DNA of 64,000 bases from Catalinimonas alkaloidigena (GTDB lineage: Bacteria > Bacteroidota > Bacteroidia > Cytophagales > Cyclobacteriaceae), in the NCBI RefSeq assembly GCF_029504655.1, contig NZ_JAQFIL010000001.1, positions 873,001 to 937,000 on the forward strand. The letters run 5' to 3'. A program made the position numbers and the translations under genes. Every line of letters starts with the position of its first letter. The stretch's first letter is position 1. Positions 1 through 7,781 of the stretch are shown piece by piece. The notes under the pieces are model-generated. The model did not search any database. It was not told the DNA's origin and was given only the letters and a program-made list of their open reading frames with translations.

Positions 1-209
1 GTAGGAAAAAAACGGTCGGCAACCATACCGACAAAGAAGGGTGAAATCATAGCAGCTATCGCAAACGCACTGTAGGCCAGTCCAATTTGTGAGCCTTCAA
101 ATTTAAGCGTAACGCCCAGGTAAGTACCTAAGGTTACATACCATGCGCCCCAGACAAAAAATTGCAGGAACATCATCCCAGATAGCTGCAAACGAGTTTT
201 TATAGTCAT
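1..209 (-). CDS. MFS transporter, nucleoside permease (NupG)-like, N-terminal part
   Basis: Only the first 69 codons lie in the window; the gene runs off its left edge. The start ATG is the complement of 207-209. The visible protein opens with a short cytoplasmic segment, then a first membrane helix ([18 protein letters not shown]), a loop, a second helix ([19 protein letters not shown]) and the start of the MVADRFFP loop, which fits the conserved G-x3-D-R loop between helices 2 and 3 of major facilitator transporters. The [12 protein letters not shown] opening is typical of the nucleoside:H+ symporter (NupG/XapB) branch. Substrate is inferred only; the family fold is fairly secure. Confidence 0.75.
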   Translation of the reverse strand, partial: MTIKTRLQLSGMMFLQFFVWGAWYVTLGTYLGVTLKFEGSQIGLAYSAFAIAAMISPFFVGMVADRFFP

Positions 210-327
210 AGCCAGAAAGTTTTATAATTGCCGCACGCTGTTCAAATAGCCCAATGAACGGATTTTTGATTTTAGTTTTCAAATTAGCCGTAAATTGTAT
301 GATTCCAAAAAATAGAAAGGCTGAGTC

Positions 328-354
328 AAAAAAAAAGCTCCATTTAACTGGAGC
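328..354 (-). terminator. Rho-independent terminator of the efflux adaptor gene
   Basis: On the minus strand the stem GCTCCA/TGGAGC with a 6-nt loop (337-354) is followed by a run of nine T (complement of 328-336). It lies about 35 nt beyond the stop codon of the adaptor gene and separates it from the MFS gene. Confidence 0.8.
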
Positions 355-388
355 GGAGAGGTTCATTTTCAAATGCAATATCAATAGA

Positions 389-1777
389 CTAGTCACTGCC
401 CGGCCCAAAGTTACGGCCGCTGTTTTCAGCTTTTTTGATCTCACTTCCATCTTTGAGCTGCTGAGAAACCGCAATGTAGGGCCCTGAAACCACCCTGTCT
501 CCTTCGGAGAGCCCTTCCAGTATTTCAATATTCTCATAGTCGCTGATGCCGGTTCTTACAATTACCCGTTCCACAGTATTTTCATCTTTCACCCTGAAGA
601 CAACCTCAGCCAGGTTCTCTTCTTCATTAAAAGACGGATTATCCTCAGTTTCGCTACTGGATGTATCTTCCTGGTTTTCCCCTTCCGGCTGCGCTGAAGT
701 ATTCTCAGGGCGGGTAGTAACGGCTGCCAAAGGTACGGATAGTGTGTTTTCTTTCTTTTGGGTGATGATATCCACGCTGGCAGTCATCCCCGGACGAAAA
801 GGGTATTTTTTTTCTTCAAGCAGGTCCTGATAAGATTGATTGAGTAACAGGATACGCACTTCAAATTCGGTTACGGCTTCCGCGGTAACTTTTTCATTGG
901 CAGTGCTGGCAATAGAAGTCACTATGCCTTGAAACTCCTTATCCATATATGAATAGGCATCTACGTCTACAACGGCAGTGTCACCCAGATCTACCCTGAT
1001 GATATCATTTTCATTGACATCTACCCTTACTTCCATACGGTTGAGGTCAGCGATACGTAACATCTCAGTTCCTGCCATCTGTGAGGTTCCTACTACGCGC
1101 TCCCCCTGCTCTACATCCAGCTTGGATACGATGCCGCTCACCGGTGCGTAAATATTGGTCAGGGAAAGGTTTTCACGGGCTTCTTCTACCGAAGCCTCAG
1201 CGCTTTTGACCGCGAAACGGGCTGCTTCTACAGTTTGTCTGGCAGATTCCAGCTCCTGCCTGGCCACCTGAAAGTTACTTTCAGCGGTTTCAAAATCAGC
1301 ATCAGAGATTACATTATCATTGTATAGGGATTTATTTCGTTCGTAAGCAGCCTGGGCCTGAGTGAACTGGGCGTTGGCACTGGCAGCTCTGGCTTCGGAC
1401 TGTGCCAGATTAGCGCGTTGCTGGTTAAGTGTAGCCAGGGTGCGGGATACTACCGACTGAAAGTTATCGGGGCGAATCTTTACCAGCAGGGCACCCATAG
1501 CAACAGAGTCACCCTCTTCTATATTGAGCTCAATAATTTCACCGGGTACTTCAGGGGAGATTTTTACTTCTTTTTCAGGTTGAACCGTACCGGAGGCCGT
1601 CACCCTTTCTATAATAGTACGGTGCTTCACCTGGGCAAAATTGACGGCGATGACATCATCCCTACCAATCCAGCCCATTTGTTTAGCTGCGAACAGCAGG
1701 CCTATAATAACAACGGCTACAACCCCTACGATGAGGACTGGATTTCTTTTTTTCTTTTTCTTTGTTTGTACGGGCAT
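389..1777 (-). CDS. Efflux transporter periplasmic adaptor (HlyD/MacA-like)
   Basis: A periplasmic membrane-fusion protein that would link an inner-membrane pump to an outer-membrane channel. After a lysine-rich cytoplasmic tip (TKKKKKRN) comes one membrane helix (VLIVGVVAVVIIGLLFAA), a lipoyl half-domain (SPEVPGEIIELNIEEGDSV), an Ala/Gln/Glu-rich coiled-coil hairpin of roughly 100 residues, the second lipoyl half (NIYAPVSGIVSKLDVEQGE) and beta-barrel domains. Near the C-terminus there is an acidic Ser/Glu/Asn-rich insertion of about 35 residues, which is unusual. I chose the ATG at 1777; an in-frame GTG at 1819 would add 14 residues before the lysine cluster. No permease or ATPase gene is adjacent: a terminator follows and the next gene is an unrelated MFS transporter. 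Family is secure, substrate unknown. Confidence 0.88.
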   Translation of the reverse strand: MPVQTKKKKKRNPVLIVGVVAVVIIGLLFAAKQMGWIGRDDVIAVNFAQVKHRTIIERVTASGTVQPEKEVKISPEVPGEIIELNIEEGDSVAMGALLVKIRPDNFQSVVSRTLATLNQQRANLAQSEARAASANAQFTQAQAAYERNKSLYNDNVISDADFETAESNFQVARQELESARQTVEAARFAVKSAEASVEEARENLSLTNIYAPVSGIVSKLDVEQGERVVGTSQMAGTEMLRIADLNRMEVRVDVNENDIIRVDLGDTAVVDVDAYSYMDKEFQGIVTSIASTANEKVTAEAVTEFEVRILLLNQSYQDLLEEKKYPFRPGMTASVDIITQKKENTLSVPLAAVTTRPENTSAQPEGENQEDTSSSETEDNPSFNEEENLAEVVFRVKDENTVERVIVRTGISDYENIEILEGLSEGDRVVSGPYIAVSQQLKDGSEIKKAENSGRNFGPGSD

Positions 1778-1888
1778 AAGACAAACGCTTGATTGTGTTT
1801 GTAAATTAGCATTTCTCACTGTAAATTTTTAAAACCGAGTGCGAAAACTATTGGTTTTTTTAAATGTGTTGACAAACCAAATGAATAA

Positions 1889-2584
1889 ATGATGCAAAAG
1901 GTAGTCGTATTATCCGGGTCGGGAATAAGTGCGGAAAGCGGAATTCCAACTTTTCGGGATTCCGGGGGCTTATGGGAAGGTCATGACATCAATGATGTAG
2001 CCACGCCGCAGGCCTGGGCAAAGCATCCTGAGCTAGTGCTGGACTTCTACAATCAGAGAAGAAAGGCGGCACAAAAGGCAAAACCTAATGCCGGTCACTT
2101 CAGTCTTGTGGAATTAGAGAAATACTTTGATGTGGTGATTATTACCCAGAATGTTGACGCCTTGCATGAAAGAGCAGGCTCATCAAAAGTAATTCATCTA
2201 CACGGAGAGCTGGATAAAGCGCGTAGTACGCTCGATGAAAATTTGGTCTATGATATCGAAGGTTGGGAAATTAAATGGGGAGAGAAGTGTGAGAGAGGTT
2301 CCCAGTTACGCCCTCATATTGTCTGGTTTGGTGAAATGGTACCAATGATGGAAGTGGCTTATAATGAGGTTGTTAAAGCCGATTTTTTTATCGTAGTAGG
2401 AACCTCATTGCAAGTATATCCTGCAGCAGGACTACTCTATGATGTTACTCCCGGAACTCCAATCTATATTGTCGACCCGGCGACACCAGAGTACAGAGAA
2501 CAGCCCTATATTAGCCCGATAAAAGAGTCAGCCAGTACGGGATTGCCAAAATTGGCCGCCCAACTGATAAAAGAGGCACAATAA
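1889..2584 (+). CDS. cobB: NAD-dependent protein deacylase, sirtuin (CobB/SIRT5-like)
   Basis: Removes acyl groups from lysine side chains using NAD+. The Sir2 core is complete: the nucleotide loop GSGISAESGIPTFRD (residues 10-24), QNVDALHERAG (87-97), the catalytic histidine in HLHGE (H105), the WFGE motif and GTS near 171. The tyrosine-arginine pair in FYNQRR (Y54, R57) matches the pocket that accepts negatively charged acyl chains in SIRT5 and E. coli CobB, so desuccinylase-type activity is plausible. The four zinc-binding cysteines of most sirtuins are missing: only C134 lies in that region. At 231 residues it is of normal size. Two ATG codons in tandem start the gene (1889 and 1892). It stands alone, divergent from the adaptor gene. 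Confidence 0.93.
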   Translation: MMQKVVVLSGSGISAESGIPTFRDSGGLWEGHDINDVATPQAWAKHPELVLDFYNQRRKAAQKAKPNAGHFSLVELEKYFDVVIITQNVDALHERAGSSKVIHLHGELDKARSTLDENLVYDIEGWEIKWGEKCERGSQLRPHIVWFGEMVPMMEVAYNEVVKADFFIVVGTSLQVYPAAGLLYDVTPGTPIYIVDPATPEYREQPYISPIKESASTGLPKLAAQLIKEAQ

Positions 2585-2719
2585 TGGCGGATTAACTAAT
2601 TAGGTTGTAGACAGATATGAGTATTATATCGTATTTGATAAAAAAAATTATTAATGCTTTAAACGTTATCAGTACAACTGGTGTCATACAACCGAATCAA
2701 CAACTAAACTCATTCGCAT

Positions 2720-2920
2720 ATGAAAACCGGTAACCGATCTCTGCGAAACTTTTTTGTAAAAGAACCTAAGTTTTCAATTCTGATCGTCTTGATTGCGATT
2801 ATATTATTGATCACCATCTTTCTTACGACAGATTTTAGTGCTGTATCGTCATTCTCTTTTTCGGAAGTTAAGCTTCAGCAACTCAGTTTTTCGCTGAAGA
2901 CTCAATGTAGCTTGTTCTAA
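2720..2920 (+). CDS. Small membrane protein, possibly a truncated sugar ABC permease
   Basis: A 66-residue reading frame in an otherwise empty 343-base gap. Its first half holds a basic segment followed by a single strong membrane helix (FSILIVLIAIILLITIFL); the second half is Ser/Leu/Phe-rich and not recognisable. The KEPKFSILIVL opening resembles the start of ribose/autoinducer-2 type ABC permeases, so it could be the remnant of such a gene cut off after the first helix, or a genuine small membrane protein. No convincing ribosome binding site is visible. It ends just before the convergent fabH gene. Whether it is translated is uncertain. Confidence 0.3.
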   Translation: MKTGNRSLRNFFVKEPKFSILIVLIAIILLITIFLTTDFSAVSSFSFSEVKLQQLSFSLKTQCSLF

Positions 2921-2927
2921 GCTGCTC

Positions 2928-3923
2928 CTACCAACGCATCAAAACTGACCCCCAGGTAAACCCACTTCCAAAGGCAGCCAGGCAAATGAGGTCATTCTCT
3001 TTTATTTTTCCCTGTTCCCAGGCCTCGCTCATGGCAATAGGAATTGAAGCAGCCGTAGTATTTCCGTATTTCATAATATTGTTAAATACCTGATCATCTC
3101 TCAGTTTTAACTGTTTTTGTACCATCTGGCTAATCCTCAGGTTTGCCTGATGGGGGATAAGGAGGTCCAGATCCTCAGGCTTATAGCCATTATGGTTGAG
3201 TGCTTCCATTACTGCCTGAGGAAAGCGGGTAGAGGCATGCTTAAAAACAAAATTACCATTCATGACAGGAAATATGGTGCCCTCTTCAATCATTTCAGGC
3301 TTTACCCTTGGAACAGAACGGCTGCTACCCACATCCAGTACAGCCAATTCTTCGGCATGTTTCCCTTCGGAATGTAGGTGAGAAGACATAATCCCTTTTT
3401 CTTCACTTGCCTGGAGTACGGCAGCCCCGGCACCATCACCAAATAAGACAGAGACGCCCCTGCCTCGCGTAGTAAGGTCCAGGCCGCTGCTGTGGATTTC
3501 AGAGCCTATAACCAGTACAGTGTCATACATGCCGGTTTTGATAAACTGATCAGCAACAGATATGCCATATACAAAGCCCGTACATTGGGTGCGTACATCC
3601 AGGGCTCCTACTTCCTTGATGCCCAGTTCCCGTTGAACCAGCACCCCCGAGCCGGGAAAATCATAATCAGGGCTGAGGGTAGCAAACACGATGAAGTCTA
3701 CATCATTGGGCTGAAGACCGGCATTCTCCAAAGCCATGCGGGCTGCACGAGTTCCCATATTGGCAGTGGTATCTTTACCCAGTTCAAAGAAACGTCTTTC
3801 CTCAATGCCGGACCGTTCTCTGATCCATTCGTCTGAGGTATCCATCATCTTAGCTAGGTCGTCGTTGGTTACAATCTTCTCAGGCAGGTATCTCCCTACT
3901 CCTGTAATTCTGGAATTTCTCAT
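2928..3923 (-). CDS. fabH: 3-oxoacyl-ACP synthase III (FabH-type)
   Basis: Condenses acetyl-CoA or a short branched acyl-CoA with malonyl-ACP to start fatty acid synthesis in the cytoplasm. The catalytic triad is present: Cys114 in TQCTGFVYG, His258 in IPHQANLRI and Asn288 in YGNTTAAS. The DTSDEWIRERSGIEERR segment near residues 28-44 is the usual FabH CoA-entry region. Length (331) is normal. The gene is solitary here, not in a fab/plsX cluster, so it may be one of several FabH paralogues, which Bacteroidota often carry. Function as a KASIII-type enzyme is secure; acyl preference cannot be read from the sequence. Confidence 0.93.
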   Translation of the reverse strand: MRNSRITGVGRYLPEKIVTNDDLAKMMDTSDEWIRERSGIEERRFFELGKDTTANMGTRAARMALENAGLQPNDVDFIVFATLSPDYDFPGSGVLVQRELGIKEVGALDVRTQCTGFVYGISVADQFIKTGMYDTVLVIGSEIHSSGLDLTTRGRGVSVLFGDGAGAAVLQASEEKGIMSSHLHSEGKHAEELAVLDVGSSRSVPRVKPEMIEEGTIFPVMNGNFVFKHASTRFPQAVMEALNHNGYKPEDLDLLIPHQANLRISQMVQKQLKLRDDQVFNNIMKYGNTTAASIPIAMSEAWEQGKIKENDLICLAAFGSGFTWGSVLMRW

Positions 3924-4296
3924 GCTTTTAAGGTTGTAGTAAAAGTTTTTTCATTGGACCGTTCATCAGTACTCAACGCTTTCATTGTAATACTAAGTCA
4001 TCCTGTAAGGACTAGATAAAATATACCGTAAAATTCATTGAATGTTTGAATTAGGCAAGAATAATCAAACCCTAATTTTATTTGTTTGGCAATCTAATGG
4101 AATGAATTGCTTACTCCCCTTAACTGTCTGGAAAAACAGGTGATTTTTGTGCTTTCAGAATTGCGGGTAATATTTATTGGTTGATTTTTGTTGTAATTAT
4201 GACCAGCATAAGGTATGGGCTTATTTAAAGCTAATTGACATAGCCTTGCGTATTATATTTGTCATGCTTCTTATAAACATTATTAAATAAGTTTTT
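3924..4296. other. AT-rich intergenic region, divergent fabH / T9SS-protein promoters
   Basis: This gap of 373 bases between divergent genes holds no credible reading frame. On the plus strand there is a Bacteroidota-type promoter candidate near its right end (given separately). I find no clear promoter for fabH, no riboswitch-like element and no repeat. Confidence 0.5.
4235..4261 (+). promoter_or_regulatory. Bacteroidota promoter candidate for the T9SS-exported protein
   Basis: TTG at 4235-4237 and TATATTTG at 4254-4261 match the -33 and -7 elements of Bacteroidota promoters (TTTG / TAnnTTTG). The 16-base spacer is somewhat shorter than the usual 19 or so. The start codon follows 36 bases later. 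Confidence 0.45.
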
Positions 4297-5370
4297 ATGC
4301 TTTTACTAAAACTTATCTCATGGCAAATATCTGTGAACAGTATACTTTTATATGTATGTTTTCCTTTATTTTCCTTTGCTCAACCCTCTCCGGATAAAAC
4401 AGCAACTACAGGTGATTGGGATAACGATTTAACATGGATACCTTCAGGAAAACCCGGCGTTGGAGATGTAATTCTCATTCCTGCCGGAGAAACTGTAACT
4501 GTTAGAGGAACTGATCATATACTTAATGATGCTGTAATGATCATTGAAGGAGATTTAGTAATGGAATCAGCCTGTCCGGCTTGCGCTGATTATAGTAGTT
4601 TAACATTTAACGGTGAAAATTCAGGAGTAATTATCGAGGATGGTGGTCAAGTTATTGATGGAACTGCTTTAGGAGGCGATACACATTTTATAGCAGTTCA
4701 GGGTGAAACAGTATGGTCTGGAGATAACTGCTTGTCTAATTGTGGTGATATTGAGGGTGATTATACCTCTACCGGGACAGCCACTTCTATACCCCCTGCC
4801 TTATCAAGCCTCTTACCGGTAGAGTTAATCCATTTCTCGGGACATTATCAAAATAGATCTGTGTATTTAGAGTGGACTACTGCTTCTGAAACAAATAACA
4901 GCCACTTTGTAATTGAAAGGGCTATAGACGATTTTGAATTCGAGATAATAGGAGAAATGCAGGGGGCAGGAAATTCCTTAAGTGAAATTGAATATATTTT
5001 TGAAGATCAACAGGTGTCGTCCGATAAGGAAAGTACATTTTATTACCGTCTCCGACAGGAAGATTATGACGGACAGCACAAGTACTCTAAAAATATTGCT
5101 GTTTTTAATGAAATTTCCGGGGTCTTAAATGTGTGGCCTACTTCATTTACTGATCATATTGACATTTCAATAAATAGTATGACCACCGAGTCATTAGAAT
5201 TAAAGATATATGATGTCAAAGGAAATATACTAGTATTGAATGTTTATGAAATCATAAAGGGAAAAAACATACTTGAAGTCAAGGACTTAGAAGTTTTATC
5301 CAAGGGTATATGTTTTTTGAACATGGGTAGTAAAAACCTTCAATACAAACGAAAACTGATTAAGCATTGA
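4297..5370 (+). CDS. Secreted protein with T9SS C-terminal sorting domain
   Basis: An exported protein of 357 residues with no assignable activity. It begins with a signal peptide (hydrophobic to about residue 28, ending SFAQ). Residues 30-110 hold a TGDWDNDLTW motif followed by a DVILIPAGETVTV strand region, a beta-helix-like start seen in many Bacteroidota surface proteins (G8-like). Around residues 175-270 there is a beta-sandwich with LPVELIHFSGHY and YYRLRQEDYDG, the linker domain that commonly precedes a type A T9SS signal. The last 80 or so residues (NVWPTSFTDHIDIS, KIYDVKGNIL and a basic end) are the sorting domain, which would direct export across the outer membrane and removal on the surface. 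Confidence 0.8.
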   Translation: MLLLKLISWQISVNSILLYVCFPLFSFAQPSPDKTATTGDWDNDLTWIPSGKPGVGDVILIPAGETVTVRGTDHILNDAVMIIEGDLVMESACPACADYSSLTFNGENSGVIIEDGGQVIDGTALGGDTHFIAVQGETVWSGDNCLSNCGDIEGDYTSTGTATSIPPALSSLLPVELIHFSGHYQNRSVYLEWTTASETNNSHFVIERAIDDFEFEIIGEMQGAGNSLSEIEYIFEDQQVSSDKESTFYYRLRQEDYDGQHKYSKNIAVFNEISGVLNVWPTSFTDHIDISINSMTTESLELKIYDVKGNILVLNVYEIIKGKNILEVKDLEVLSKGICFLNMGSKNLQYKRKLIKH

Positions 5371-5386
5371 AGGTGTAAAACTGAAG

Positions 5387-6127
5387 CTATTGCAATAAAA
5401 GGTAACTCAAACCGGCCAGCACCCCACCGATGGATGGACCTATCACAGGTACCCAGGCATAGCGCCAGTCACTGTCTCTCTTTTTATGTACGGGAAGAAA
5501 CTGATGCATCAGGCGTGGTCCTAAATCTCTTGCCGGGTTAATAGCATAGCCGGTAGTGCCTCCTAAAGAAAGCCCTATAGAAAAAACCAACAATGCTACG
5601 GGTAAAGCACCTAGTGCACCCAGGCCAAATTCAGTGTCACTGGAAAAGTCAGCTGAAGTAAAAGAAGGTGCGGCAATATAAAGCACCGCAAATACCAACA
5701 CAAAGGTGCCGATGATCTCCGAGATCATATTGTTTAGTGGGCTTCTGAGGGCTGGTATGGTGGAGAAAATGGCCAGTTTCGCATCCTGGTCCTCAGTAAC
5801 TTCTACATGTTGGCGGTAAAACAGCCAGACCAGGAAAGCTCCGAAGGCGGCACCAGACATTTGAGCGAGGATATAGATGGGTACTTTTGCCCATTCAAAT
5901 ACGCCTGCTGCGGCCAGGCCCAAAGTTACGGCAGGATTAATATGCGCTCCACTATATTCAGTAACGGTGAATACGGCTACAAAAACAGCCATGCCCCAAC
6001 CAAAAGTAATTACGATCCATCCGGAATTATTGCCTTTTGTCTGGTTGAGGACAACATTGGCTACTACCCCATTTCCTAATAAAATGAGCAGAGCGGTGCC
6101 GATAAACTCAGCTGTGAAGTTTGACAT
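5387..6127 (-). CDS. glpF: Glycerol uptake facilitator (aquaglyceroporin)
   Basis: A six-helix channel of the MIP family that lets glycerol diffuse into the cell. Both half-helix signatures are present: HINPAVT (N64) and AINPARDLGPR (N197). The aspartate after the second NPAR (D201) is the usual mark of glycerol-conducting members as opposed to pure water channels. Length 246 is a little shorter than E. coli GlpF. It is the last gene of a minus-strand glycerol cluster, 40 bases after glpD, and meets the T9SS-protein gene tail to tail 16 bases away with no evident terminator. The context supports glycerol as substrate. Confidence 0.93.
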   Translation of the reverse strand: MSNFTAEFIGTALLILLGNGVVANVVLNQTKGNNSGWIVITFGWGMAVFVAVFTVTEYSGAHINPAVTLGLAAAGVFEWAKVPIYILAQMSGAAFGAFLVWLFYRQHVEVTEDQDAKLAIFSTIPALRSPLNNMISEIIGTFVLVFAVLYIAAPSFTSADFSSDTEFGLGALGALPVALLVFSIGLSLGGTTGYAINPARDLGPRLMHQFLPVHKKRDSDWRYAWVPVIGPSIGGVLAGLSYLLLQ

Positions 6128-6167
6128 AGATTGATGAGTAGTTTAGTGATATGAGGTTGTGTATAAC

Positions 6168-7727
6168 TTATTTTAGTATATATCCTTCAGCTAGTTTGGT
6201 ATATGCTTCTACTTGTTGATCTTCCCACTGCTTATCCTTTCCTAATTCACGAGCCATCAGTTTAGCGACTTCCGGAGCCATTTCCATGCTTGCCCGGGCA
6301 TTAAGAAGCAAAGAACGGGTTCTTCTTGAAAGGAAATCTTCCACGGTACGTGCCATTTCATGCTGAGCTGCCCATACGACCTGCGCCTTGACAACAGGGA
6401 GATCTTTATGAATTTGCTCTCCTAAGGCTGGTTCTTTGTTGATCAGTTTGCGAATGGCAATAATATCTGAGCCATAAAAAAACAGAGGGTCTTCTTTGTT
6501 CACGTTTTTCAGCCACCCGTGAATACGCAAATCCTTGGTCTTGGTCTGTCTTTCTTCTAAGCCTGCGATCAGGGAAGCTTTATCAATGGTATCCTCACCC
6601 ATCTTACGATAGGTTGTCCATTTCCCTCCCGTAATAGTTACCAGACCGCTTATAGATACGATAAGTGAATGACTGCGTGAAATCTGAGCCGTACTTTTGC
6701 CATCGTCGGTGCTTACCAGCGGACGAAGGCCTGCAAATACACTTTGTACATCTTCCCGGGTAGGGTCTTTTGTCAAGTATTTGGCCGCATGCTCAAGAAT
6801 AAAATCAACTTCTTCTTCCAAGGCTTTAGGTTCCAGTGAAGGGCTTTCTACCGGGGTGTCGGTCGTGCCGACAATGGCCTTGTTGTTCCAGGGTACCACG
6901 AAAAGTACCCGCCCATCTTCAGTCTTGGGTACCATAATCGCTGAGTCTCCGGGTAAGAAATCTTTATCCAGTACGATATGCACTCCCTGGCTGGGGCGGA
7001 CAATATCTTTAGCCTTCGGATTATCCATTTTGATTACACCATCCACAAAAACACCAGTGGCGTTAACCACCACCCTGGATTGTATCTGATACTCTTTTCC
7101 GGTTTCCATATCCTCAGCGATTACTCCACTTACCATATCGCTGCTTTTGAGTAAACCTTTTACCTTCATGTAGTTTACCAGAGTACCACCTGCGTCAGCA
7201 CAGGTCTGAGCCAGGTTAATCGCCAAGCGGGCATCATCAAACTGTCCGTCATAGTAGATTACTCCTCCGCGAAGTCCTTCCGGCTCTACTGTAGGTAGAA
7301 GTTCAAGGGTTTCCTCCTTGGTGAGGCTTTTGGAAGGACCCAGGCCAAGCTTACCCGCCAGCACATCGTATACTTTCATGCCTACGGTATAGAATGGACC
7401 TCCCCACCAGTCGTAGGTAGGGATGACGAAAGCCTGGTTTCGTACCAGGTGGGGAGCGTTTTTCATCATCAGGCCGCGCTCATGCAGCGCTTCCACAACC
7501 AGAGAAACGTCACCCTGCTGGAGATAACGGACGCCTCCGTGAGCCAGTTTGGTGCTGCGGCTGGAAGTGCCCTTGGCAAAGTCTGCCTGTTCCAGAAGTA
7601 AAGTGGTATATCCACGGGAGGCAGATTCCAATGCTGTACCGAGTCCGGTAGCACCTCCGCCAATCACGATAACATCCCAAACCGTATCATGCTCGGTTAT
7701 GGTGTTAATCATAATATCTCTATCCAT
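6168..7727 (-). CDS. glpD: Glycerol-3-phosphate dehydrogenase, FAD-dependent
   Basis: Oxidises glycerol-3-phosphate to dihydroxyacetone phosphate and passes electrons to the quinone pool at the inner membrane. The FAD-binding GGGATGLG motif lies near residue 23, followed by GTSSRSTKLAHGGVRYL (about residues 53-69), characteristic of the GlpD family. Later come the DDARLAINLAQTC segment, the GLRPLVSTDDG region and TGGKWTTYRKM near residue 370. The C-terminal helical DAO_C domain is present and the length (519) is normal. It lies between glpK and glpF on the same strand with gaps of about 40-55 bases, so a single transcript is likely. No GlpR/DeoR-type regulator is next to it. Confidence 0.95.
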   Translation of the reverse strand: MDRDIMINTITEHDTVWDVIVIGGGATGLGTALESASRGYTTLLLEQADFAKGTSSRSTKLAHGGVRYLQQGDVSLVVEALHERGLMMKNAPHLVRNQAFVIPTYDWWGGPFYTVGMKVYDVLAGKLGLGPSKSLTKEETLELLPTVEPEGLRGGVIYYDGQFDDARLAINLAQTCADAGGTLVNYMKVKGLLKSSDMVSGVIAEDMETGKEYQIQSRVVVNATGVFVDGVIKMDNPKAKDIVRPSQGVHIVLDKDFLPGDSAIMVPKTEDGRVLFVVPWNNKAIVGTTDTPVESPSLEPKALEEEVDFILEHAAKYLTKDPTREDVQSVFAGLRPLVSTDDGKSTAQISRSHSLIVSISGLVTITGGKWTTYRKMGEDTIDKASLIAGLEERQTKTKDLRIHGWLKNVNKEDPLFFYGSDIIAIRKLINKEPALGEQIHKDLPVVKAQVVWAAQHEMARTVEDFLSRRTRSLLLNARASMEMAPEVAKLMARELGKDKQWEDQQVEAYTKLAEGYILK

Positions 7728-7781
7728 CTCGTAGGGTTTAGATTAGTGTTAGCAGTTATAAAAGTGTGGGGAGAAAAATGT

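Noticed and set aside
254..487. Plus-strand reading frame of 77 codons across the adaptor terminator
   Set aside because: It runs over the terminator hairpin and into the antisense of the adaptor gene, has no ribosome binding site and shows no protein-like pattern.
2640..2720. Possible LacI-type operator near AAACGTT before the small ORF
   Set aside because: The central CG motif is there but the half-sites are not symmetrical, and no regulator gene is nearby.
7728..7781. Possible promoter between glpK and glpD
   Set aside because: The 54-base gap has no TAnnTTTG box on the minus strand, so cotranscription is more likely.
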